Origin: Actinomyces dentalis DSM 19115
Lineage (GTDB): Bacteria > Actinomycetota > Actinomycetes > Actinomycetales > Actinomycetaceae
Assembly: GCF_000429225.1 (NCBI RefSeq)
Contig: NZ_AUBL01000003.1
Span: 62,001-126,000, forward strand
Direction: 5' to 3'
DNA: 64,000 nt
A program made the translations under genes and the position numbers. The notes under the pieces were generated by a model. That model was not told the origin of the DNA and did no database searches. It saw nothing but the letters and a program-made list of their open reading frames with translations. Shown here one piece after another: positions 58,956-64,000 of this stretch. Numbering within the stretch: position 1 is the first letter of the stretch; each line of letters begins with the position of its first letter.

Positions 58956-59765
58956 GTGCTCATCCTCGCCTCCCAGTCCTCTGGTCGTCTGGCCACCCTG
59001 CGCGCCGCCGGCGTCGAGCCGGTCGTGCGCGTCTCTGACGTCGACGAGTCCGCCGTCCTGGCCGCGCTCGCCCGCGAGCGCCGCGCCGCCGGGGCCCCGG
59101 GCCCCTCCGGCGCGCAGCAGGTCCAGGCCCTGGCCCGGGCCAAGGCCCTGGCGGTAGCCAGCACTTTCAAAGCGGACCCGCCGGGTCCTGGTCCCGTTGA
59201 AGCGGGCGCCCCGAAGGCCGGGCCCGCCGGAGCGGGCGCCCCGGGAACCGACCCGCTCGAAGCCGGTTCCCGGGGAGTCGGCCGCCCGGGACCTGGCGGG
59301 CGGGACGCGGGCGCCATGGGCGCCGGAGTCTTCGTCGTCGGCTGCGACTCGATGCTGGAGATCGACGGACGGATCGTCGGCAAGCCCGGCGACCCGGAGA
59401 CGGCCGTGGAGCGGTGGCGCTCCATGCGGGGCGCCACCGGAACCCTGCACACGGGTCACACGCTGGTGCGCCTGCCCGACGGCGCCACCGCCGAGGGCGT
59501 GTCCTCGACGGTCGTTCACTTCGCCCGCCCCTCGGACGCGGAGATCGAGGCCTACGTCGCCACTGGGGAGCCGCTGTGGTGCGCGGGGGCCTTCACCATC
59601 GACGGCCTGGGCGGCGCCTTCATCGAGGGCGTCGAAGGGGACCCGCACGGCGTCGTCGGGCTCTCGCTGCCGCTGCTGCGGCGCCTGGTGATCGAGCTGG
59701 GCGGGTCCTGGACGGATCTGTGGGCGCAGGGGCGGGGCCGGACGGAGACGGAGTCGGATCGCTGA
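58956..59765 (+). CDS. maf: Maf-family nucleoside triphosphate pyrophosphatase with low-complexity insert
   Basis: A 269-residue house-cleaning enzyme that hydrolyses non-canonical or pyrimidine NTPs. It has LILASQSSGRLATLRAAGV (phosphate-binding start), VSDVDESAVLAAL, VFVVGCDSMLEIDGRIVGKP (catalytic Asp), MRGATGTLHTGHTLV, YVATGEPLWCAGAFTIDGLG and GDPHGVVGLSLPLLRRLV. Residues about 72-120 are a Gly/Pro/Ala-rich insertion (PGPGPVEAGAPKAGPAGAGA) absent from typical 190-200-residue Maf proteins. GTG 58956 is leaderless. Confidence 0.9.
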   Translation: MLILASQSSGRLATLRAAGVEPVVRVSDVDESAVLAALARERRAAGAPGPSGAQQVQALARAKALAVASTFKADPPGPGPVEAGAPKAGPAGAGAPGTDPLEAGSRGVGRPGPGGRDAGAMGAGVFVVGCDSMLEIDGRIVGKPGDPETAVERWRSMRGATGTLHTGHTLVRLPDGATAEGVSSTVVHFARPSDAEIEAYVATGEPLWCAGAFTIDGLGGAFIEGVEGDPHGVVGLSLPLLRRLVIELGGSWTDLWAQGRGRTETESDR

Positions 59766-59818
59766 GATCGGCCGCCCCGCGGCGCGCGGCGGTGCGGTGC
59801 GGCCGACCCGGCGCGGGT

Positions 59819-60700
59819 TCAGGCCCCGTCGGCATCCCCGGCGCCGCCGTCCGCGGGCGGCGCGACCCGGCGCAGCGCAGTCCCCCGCCGATCGGCCAGG
59901 TCCCCCCGCCCCGTCACCACCACCATCGCCGGCCCGCCCGCGAGCGGCACCGCCACGGGGGCGGTGAAGCGCAGATCGACTCCGCGGGCCCGCAGGGGCA
60001 CGACGGCGAGGCTGAGGGCCGCCAGCAGCAGCCCGTGGGCGACGGCCTCGTCCCCGCCGACCGCCAGGCCCGCCGCCCGGGCCGCGCCCGGGCGCAGGTG
60101 GATGTCGTTGGGGTCTGCGCCGGCGCGCGCCCACGCGGACAGGTCGGCGGCGTCGATCCTCAGACGCGCCAGGGCGTCGGCGGTCGCACTCGCGTCGGGA
60201 ACCCGGAGCCCGTCCTTCCCGGCCCGGCCCTCGCCGCCCCCAACCTGGACCCCGCCGCACGACCGGCCCGCCGACGGCTCCAACCGAGCCCCATCGCCCC
60301 CGGCCCGGGCCCGGGGGTCGCCGCCGGCGCGCTCGAGGCAGCGGGCCAGCCAGTGCGTCACCTCCCACCGGCCCACATGGACGACGACGGCGGTCAGCTC
60401 CCAGCCGGCCCGCACCGCGCACCGGGGGGCGGGCGGCACCGCGCCGTCCGGCCGCCGTCGGATCCGGCAGCGGCGGTGGACCAGGCCGTTCCGGTCGCCA
60501 GCCGGAACGGAGGAGCGCGCACGGACCAGGCCGAGCGCGGCGGGCAGGACCGCCTCCACGCCGGAGCGCGCGCACCGCTGCGGATCCGCGCACCGGGCGT
60601 CGCGGGCCAGGATCCGGGCGACGACCCGAGTCATGCCCGCACGATCCGGAACGCGACGAAGCCCCGCCGATGCGAGTTCGACGGGGCCGGGCGCGCTCAT
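59819..60700 (-). CDS. MaoC/Had-like hot-dog protein, divergent
   Basis: A 293-residue protein. The C-terminal half keeps the MaoC hydratase signature GADPNDIHLRPGAARAAGL, with Asp and His six positions apart inclusive, then AVAHGLLLAALSL and DLRFTAPVAVPLAGGPAMV. The N-terminal half (VHRRCRIRRRP, AGWELTAVVVHVGRWE) could be a decayed first hot-dog domain. Between them is Gly/Arg-rich filler. Downstream of rpmG in mycobacteria lie hadA-hadB, dehydratase genes of fatty acid elongation, and the same tRNA-rpmG-hot-dog order here supports homology. The start may be ATG 60700 or 60634; the latter is in better context with homologue length. Catalytic competence is uncertain. Confidence 0.6.
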   Translation of the reverse strand: MSAPGPVELASAGLRRVPDRAGMTRVVARILARDARCADPQRCARSGVEAVLPAALGLVRARSSVPAGDRNGLVHRRCRIRRRPDGAVPPAPRCAVRAGWELTAVVVHVGRWEVTHWLARCLERAGGDPRARAGGDGARLEPSAGRSCGGVQVGGGEGRAGKDGLRVPDASATADALARLRIDAADLSAWARAGADPNDIHLRPGAARAAGLAVGGDEAVAHGLLLAALSLAVVPLRARGVDLRFTAPVAVPLAGGPAMVVVTGRGDLADRRGTALRRVAPPADGGAGDADGA

Positions 60701-60734
60701 GGACCGCAGGCCCGTGGGCCGCGGCGGAAGGGGA

Positions 60735-60905
60735 TCAGCGGGTCTCGCGGTGCTCGGTGTGCTTGCCGCAGCGGGAGCAGTACTTCCTGAGCGTGAGCCG
60801 ATCGGGGGTGTTCCGACGGTTCTTCTTGGTGATGTAGTTGCGCTCCTTGCACTCCGAGCAAGCCAGAGTGATCTTGGGGCGAACGTCGCTGGACTTGCTA
60901 GCCAC
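60735..60905 (-). CDS. rpmG: 50S ribosomal protein L33
   Basis: A 56-residue zinc-ribbon ribosomal protein. The translation starts [20 protein letters not shown], continues [20 protein letters not shown] and ends HTEHRETR. Two CxxC pairs mark the zinc-binding (C+) form, the type that is not usually the zinc-starvation substitute. GTG 60905 follows AGGAGAG. It lies directly after tRNA-Met, tRNA-Thr and tRNA-Tyr on the same strand, the conserved actinobacterial arrangement, and is probably co-transcribed with them. Confidence 0.96.
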   Translation of the reverse strand: MASKSSDVRPKITLACSECKERNYITKKNRRNTPDRLTLRKYCSRCGKHTEHRETR

Positions 60906-60960
60906 GGTTCTCTCCTCTGATTGACCCTCGAGCCGGTGGGCGCCTTGCTCGAACCTTGCG

Positions 60961-61034
60961 TAGCGGGGGAGGGACTCGAACCCTCGACCTCACGATTATG
61001 AGTCGTGCGCTCTAACCAGCTGAGCTACCTCGCC
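60961..61034 (-). tRNA. tRNA-Met (CAT)
   Basis: The minus strand reads GGCGAGG (acceptor), GCTCAGCTGGTTAGAGC (D arm), anticodon loop CTCATAA with CAT between CACGA/TCGTG stems, and T arm GAGGG-TTCGAGT-CCCTC. No CCA is encoded. The acceptor pairs G1-T72 and has an A5-C68 mismatch. It is an elongator type (A73, no initiator C-A mismatch pattern). Confidence 0.95.
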
Positions 61035-61047
61035 GTATCAACACAGA

Positions 61048-61066
61048 CGGGGGCCGTAGGCCCCCG
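61048..61066. terminator. Hairpin between two tRNA genes
   Basis: CGGGGGCC (61048-61055) pairs with GGCCCCCG (61059-61066) around GTA. It lies between tRNA-Thr and tRNA-Met and is more likely a processing or partial termination signal than a full stop, as the cluster continues. Confidence 0.45.
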
Positions 61067-61075
61067 CTGCATCGG

Positions 61076-61148
61076 AGCCCCGAAAGGGAATCGAACCCTT
61101 GACCTTCTCCTTACCATGGAGACGCTCTGCCGACTGAGCTATCGGGGC
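61076..61148 (-). tRNA. tRNA-Thr (GGT)
   Basis: The minus strand reads acceptor GCCCCGA, D arm GCTCAGTCGGCAGAGC, anticodon stem TCTCC with loop ATGGTAA (anticodon GGT), T arm AAGGG-TTCGATT-CCCTT and acceptor TCGGGGC with discriminator T. All stems pair. CCA is not encoded. Confidence 0.96.
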
Positions 61149-61275
61149 GACGAGCGGAACTCTAGGCGGACGGGAATCGCTACTGCAACTCCGGCCCCCG
61201 TGTCCTCGCTCACCACGGGGTGTTCCCCGGGGGGAACGGTTCTGACCACCCGGCCCGAGGACCCGATGACCATAG

Positions 61276-61358
61276 TGGCGGGTGAGGGATTCGAACCCCC
61301 GTAGCATTACAGCGGCTGATTTACAGTCAGCTCCCATTGGCCGCTCGGGCAACCCGCC
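61276..61358 (-). tRNA. tRNA-Tyr (GTA)
   Basis: The minus strand reads acceptor GGCGGGT, anticodon stem CTGA with loop CTGTAAA (anticodon GTA), a long class II variable arm, T arm GGGGG-TTCGAAT-CCCTC and acceptor ACCCGCC with A73. It is the first gene of the Tyr-Thr-Met-rpmG cluster. Confidence 0.96.
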
Positions 61359-61499
61359 TCGCTTCGCGCTCCGGCTCGCAGCCGTCGCTGGACGCCGTGG
61401 AAGAATAGCAAGTCGACGCCCCGGGACGCCAACCCGGGCGGTAGGACCCTGCTCACAGGGCGCCGCCCGAGGGGTTCGGCTCGCGGGGCGGCCGCCCCG

Positions 61500-61637
61500 G
61501 TGCTCGCCGGGCAGGTCGACGAGGTGCTCACCGAGGGCAGCCCCCGGGCCGCCTACGGGACCCGGGTCCGCGTGGTCTCCGCGGTCGACGACGGCGCGCC
61601 CACACGCACCTGCGCACCCTCCCTCAGGGTACTGTGA
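61500..61637 (+). pseudogene. C-terminal remnant of an iron/haem ABC transporter ATPase
   Basis: A 45-codon stretch with the G/C-rich third positions of real genes ends at TGA 61635-61637. Its product, VLAGQVDEVLTEGSPRAAYG followed by TRVRVVSAVDDG, matches the usual tail of FecE/FepC-type ATPases (G-x-V-AAG-P-EVLT-E-L-R-YG-V-V). No Walker motifs or upstream body exist; a tRNA cluster lies just left. Position directly upstream of a binding-protein gene fits a decayed siderophore operon. Confidence 0.6.
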
Positions 61638-61652
61638 TATCACGCATATAAC
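61634..61652 (+). promoter_or_regulatory. Palindrome GTGATATCAC and -10 box before the lipoprotein gene
   Basis: A perfect 10-base palindrome (61634-61643) is followed by TATAAC (61647-61652), about 90 bases before ATG 61741. It may be an operator and promoter. It does not match the DtxR/IdeR box I know. Confidence 0.45.
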
Positions 61653-61740
61653 AGCGGGGTCCGGCCGAATACTCCCCCGATCCCACGGTGAAGGGGCCGG
61701 CGATCGTCGCGGCTCCGCCCGTCACCTGGAGAACCGCCCC

Positions 61741-62841
61741 ATGAACACCCGCTTGTCCCGCCGCGACCTGCTCGCACTGACCGGTCTGGGCGCCGGCGCC
61801 GCCGCCCTGGCCTCCCTGGCCGCCTGCGGCTCGTCCTCCAAGGGTCCGTCGTCGGCCTCCGGATCCGCCGGCGCATCCGGCGCCGCCCCGGGCACCCAGA
61901 CGGTGACCGACATGAACGGCACCGCCGTGGAGGTGCCCGTCAACCCGACGACCTACGCCGACGGCTGGTACGCCCACAACGAGGTCACCATCATGCTCAC
62001 CGGGGCCAGGGGCCTGGTCGCCACACACTGCGACCCCAAGAGGTTCCCCTGGATGTACAGGGTCTGCCCGGCCATGAGCAGCGCGACCTCCACCTTCGGC
62101 GACGGCTTCAACTTCGAGGATCTCGTGGCCCTGGGCCCGCAGGTCATCTTCGACTCCGAGGAGACGCTGCGCGACAAGGCCGCCGAGGTCGGCATCCCGC
62201 TGGTCAACTGCAATTTCCAGACCTACGACGAGATGAAGAAGTCCATCACCCTGTCGGCCCAGGTCTTCGGCGGCAACGCCCCGGCCACCGCCGAGAAGTA
62301 CAACGCCGATCTCGACGAGGTCCTCAGCGCGGTCAAGGCCCAGACCGACTCCCTGACCGACGACGCCCGTCCCGCCGTCATGCACGGCGCCAGCGTCTAC
62401 ACCCTCACCCTCGACGGCACGGAGACGATCATCGACGACTGGATCAAGGCGGCCGGCGGCCGCAACGCCGTCGACCAGTCCACCAAGGGCAACGCCCAGG
62501 CGCAGTTCACCCTGGAGCAGATCATCGCCTGGAACCCGGAGGTCATCATCACCGGCGAGGCGGGCGAGCCCGAGCAGATCCTCGCCGACTCCGCCTGGGC
62601 CTCCATCAAGGCCGTCCAGGACAAGAAGGTCTACGTCAACCCCAGGGGCGTCTTCGGCTGGGACGGCTACGGCGCGGAGGAGATCCTCCAGGTGCCGTGG
62701 GCCGCCCACCTGCTCCACCCGGACCTGTTCCCCGACTTCGACATCTCGGAGCGGACGAAGGACTTCTACGCCGAGTACCTCGGATACCAGCTCACCGACG
62801 ACGACGTCGAGCTCATCCTGGCGGGCGAGGACCCCCAGTAG
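61741..62841 (+). CDS. ABC transporter substrate-binding lipoprotein, iron-siderophore/cobalamin type
   Basis: A 366-residue exported lipoprotein. The Tat-like start is LSRRDLLALTGLG and the lipobox is SLAACG with Cys about residue 30. A Ser/Gly linker and a PeripBP_2 (FecB-like) domain follow: VTDMNGTAVEVPVNPTTYAD, DLVALGPQVIFDSEETLRD, WIKAAGGRNAVDQSTKGNAQ, FTLEQIIAWNPEVIITGEAG and VYVNPRGVFGWDGYGAEEIL. ATG 61741 follows GGAGAA. No permease or intact ATPase lies beside it; only an ATPase remnant precedes it. It must work with a transporter elsewhere or be an orphan. Ligand likely Fe-siderophore or haem, by family. Confidence 0.88.
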   Translation: MNTRLSRRDLLALTGLGAGAAALASLAACGSSSKGPSSASGSAGASGAAPGTQTVTDMNGTAVEVPVNPTTYADGWYAHNEVTIMLTGARGLVATHCDPKRFPWMYRVCPAMSSATSTFGDGFNFEDLVALGPQVIFDSEETLRDKAAEVGIPLVNCNFQTYDEMKKSITLSAQVFGGNAPATAEKYNADLDEVLSAVKAQTDSLTDDARPAVMHGASVYTLTLDGTETIIDDWIKAAGGRNAVDQSTKGNAQAQFTLEQIIAWNPEVIITGEAGEPEQILADSAWASIKAVQDKKVYVNPRGVFGWDGYGAEEILQVPWAAHLLHPDLFPDFDISERTKDFYAEYLGYQLTDDDVELILAGEDPQ

Positions 62842-62880
62842 CCGGGCGGCGGGCCGCGCGGCCCTCCGCTTCGTCGACGC

Positions 62881-62950
62881 GCATCGATTCGTGTGCCGTT
62901 TCCGCCGGTCTCGCGTGTCTTCTCCGCCGGTTCCGGCGAGGGAGGAGGCG
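62881..62950. repeat. Dispersed repeat copy B
   Basis: About 70 bases starting GCATCGATTCGTGTGCCGTT with two TCCGCCGGT words, matching 41711-41775. It lies between converging genes at 62841 and 62962. Confidence 0.55.
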
Positions 62951-62961
62951 GGAACGGGCGG

Positions 62962-63606
62962 TCAGGAGGACAGGAGCGTCAGGACCGCCTTGACGCGGCG
63001 GTGGACGGCGGCGTCGGGCAGGAGCCCGAGCTTGGCGAAGATGCGCTGGGTGTGCTTCTCCACGGCGCCCTCGGTGACCACCAGCCGGGCCGCGATCGCG
63101 GCGTTCGTGCGCCCCTCCGCCATGAGGCCGAGGACCTCCCGCTCGCGGGGCGTGAGGGTCTCGATGGGGTCGTTGCGCCGCCCGCGCCGCATGACCTGGG
63201 CCACGACGTCGGGATCCAGGACCAGTTCGCCGCGCGCCACGCGCTCCACGGCGGACAGGAAGGAGTCGATGTCGGTGACGCGGTCCTTGAGGAGGTATCC
63301 GATCCCGCCCCCGCCGTCGGCCAGCAGCTCGGGCAGGTAGCCGGCGACGACGTACTGGCTGAGCAGGAGGATGGGGGCGTTGGCCCACTGCCGCCGGATG
63401 CGGGTGGCGGCGCGCAGGCCCTCGTCGGTGTGCGAGGGCGGCATGCGGATGTCGGCGATGATGACGTCGGGGCGCAGGGCCAGCGCCCGCGCGACCAGGG
63501 CCGCCCCGTCGCCGACCTCGGCGAGGACCTCGTGGCCGCCCTCGGCGAGGATGAGCGCCAGCCCCTGGCGCAGCAGGACCGAGTCGTCGGCGATCAGGAC
63601 CCGCAC
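62962..63606 (-). CDS. NarL/LuxR-type response regulator
   Basis: A 214-residue regulator. The receiver is VRVLIADDSVLLRQGLALIL, then PDVIIADIRMPPSHTDEGLR (phospho-Asp) and GIGYLLKDRVTDIDSFLSAV (Lys). The C-terminal LuxR helix-turn-helix is LTPREREVLGLMAEGRTNAA and IAARLVVTEGAVEKHTQRIF. GTG 63606 overlaps the kinase stop by 13 bases, so it is coupled to the kinase upstream. Target genes unknown; the adjacent lipoprotein is convergent. Confidence 0.94.
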   Translation of the reverse strand: MRVLIADDSVLLRQGLALILAEGGHEVLAEVGDGAALVARALALRPDVIIADIRMPPSHTDEGLRAATRIRRQWANAPILLLSQYVVAGYLPELLADGGGGIGYLLKDRVTDIDSFLSAVERVARGELVLDPDVVAQVMRRGRRNDPIETLTPREREVLGLMAEGRTNAAIAARLVVTEGAVEKHTQRIFAKLGLLPDAAVHRRVKAVLTLLSS

Positions 63607-64000
63607 GGGATCACCGCCTCCACCCGGGTGGGGCCGCCGGCCGGCGAGGCCACCGACAGCCGTCCGTCCACGCCGTCGAGCCTGTGAACCAGCCCCGCCA
63701 GGCCGTGCCCCTTGTCCACCGAGGCGCCGCCGACGCCGTCGTCGACCACCCACAGGCGCAGCGCCCCGTCCTCGACGACGGCGCCGAGCTCGGCGGCGCG
63801 CGCCCCGGAGTGCTTGTTGAGGTTCGCCAGGGCCTCGCTGGCCACGAAGTAGGCGGTCTGTTCGACGTGCTCGCTCAGGCGCGGCACGTCCGCGTCGACG
63901 GCGACGGGCACGCCCGAGCGCGCCGCGACCTCCGCCAGCGCCGCGGCCAGCCCCCGGTCGACCAGCACCGGCGGGGCGATGCCGCGCGAGAGGCTGCGCA
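63594..64000 (-). CDS. NarX/DesK-type sensor histidine kinase, 5' part outside window
   Basis: Only the C-terminal part, about 135 codons, is present. It begins LRSLSRGIAPPVLVDRGLAA, the end of the dimerisation helix region that follows the phospho-His in HisKA_3 kinases. The ATPase domain has YFVASEALANLNKHSGARAA (N-box), VVDDGVGGASVDKGHGLAGL (D/G-boxes) and ends RVEAVIPCGS. The stop at 63594-63596 overlaps the response regulator gene. Sensor region not seen. Confidence 0.9.
   Translation of the reverse strand, partial: RSLSRGIAPPVLVDRGLAAALAEVAARSGVPVAVDADVPRLSEHVEQTAYFVASEALANLNKHSGARAAELGAVVEDGALRLWVVDDGVGGASVDKGHGLAGLVHRLDGVDGRLSVASPAGGPTRVEAVIPCGS

Larger units (their letters stand above)
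61359..61740. other. Divergent interval between tRNA-Tyr and the binding protein, 382 bp
   Basis: The left part should hold the tRNA promoter. Bases 61500-61637 carry a coding-like remnant and 61634-61652 a palindrome with a TATAAC box, both listed separately. The ribosome site of the lipoprotein gene (TGGAGAA) is near 61725. Confidence 0.5.

Noticed and set aside
60961-61358. tRNA cluster as an integration (att) site
   Set aside because: No integrase and no duplicated tRNA 3' end are visible; the binding-protein gene beside it looks native.

Overview
The window comes from a high-GC Gram-positive bacterium, most likely a member of the Actinomycetaceae (Actinomyces-like). The inference rests on strong G/C bias at third codon positions, frequent GTG starts, many leaderless promoters (TANNNT 6-7 bases before ATG/GTG), a fused RmlC-RmlD enzyme, an adenylate cyclase with an Rv1264-like regulatory domain, and the actinobacterial order tRNA-Thr / tRNA-Met / rpmG / hot-dog dehydratase. 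I could not search a database, so the genus is not proven.

Bases 1 to about 46,000 form one very large surface-polysaccharide region. It opens with a truncated LicC-type nucleotidyltransferase that appears to carry an internal deletion. It then holds a flippase, glycosyltransferases, a GT2/DUF2304 pair, a DUF2142 membrane protein and the RmlC-RmlD fusion (to 7.9 kb). Next come two GT4s, a GT2, a bimodular GT2-GT4 protein and a shrunken, apparently non-catalytic paralogue of it (8-15.4 kb). An ABC exporter (Wzm/Wzt), a secreted PGRP-type amidase and RmlB follow (15.5-20.6 kb). Then there are three DUF6541-type membrane proteins, a nucleotide-sugar dehydrogenase and an asparagine-synthase-like enzyme (20.6-29.9 kb). 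The region ends with more GT4s, a UDP-GlcNAc 2-epimerase, a second flippase, the oxidoreductase / aminotransferase / acetyltransferase trio of diacetamido-uronic acid synthesis, a second GT2/DUF2304 pair, a rhamnosyltransferase-like GT2 and two LytR-CpsA-Psr ligases (30-45.8 kb).

Read together, the genes would make dTDP-L-rhamnose (rmlA is not in the window) and a UDP-2,3-diacetamido-2,3-dideoxy-mannuronic acid type sugar. They would assemble one or more repeat units on a lipid carrier, export them by flippase and/or ABC transporter, and attach them to peptidoglycan through the LCP enzymes. Several genes are visibly less GC-rich than their neighbours, which suggests cassette exchange.

From about 45.9 to 56.3 kb the content is housekeeping: galE, purE-purK, a GT-C mannosyltransferase-like protein, GtrA, DedA, a two-component system, an adenylate cyclase and birA. 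Between 56.3 and 58.9 kb lies a gene-poor island with a hairpin preceded by a possible promoter, an IS1380-family element whose transposase is frameshifted, and a palindromic repeat into which the IS inserted. The right end carries maf, a degenerate MaoC/Had-like protein, rpmG, three tRNAs, an iron-type substrate-binding lipoprotein preceded by a remnant of its ATPase, and a NarL-type two-component system cut by the window edge.
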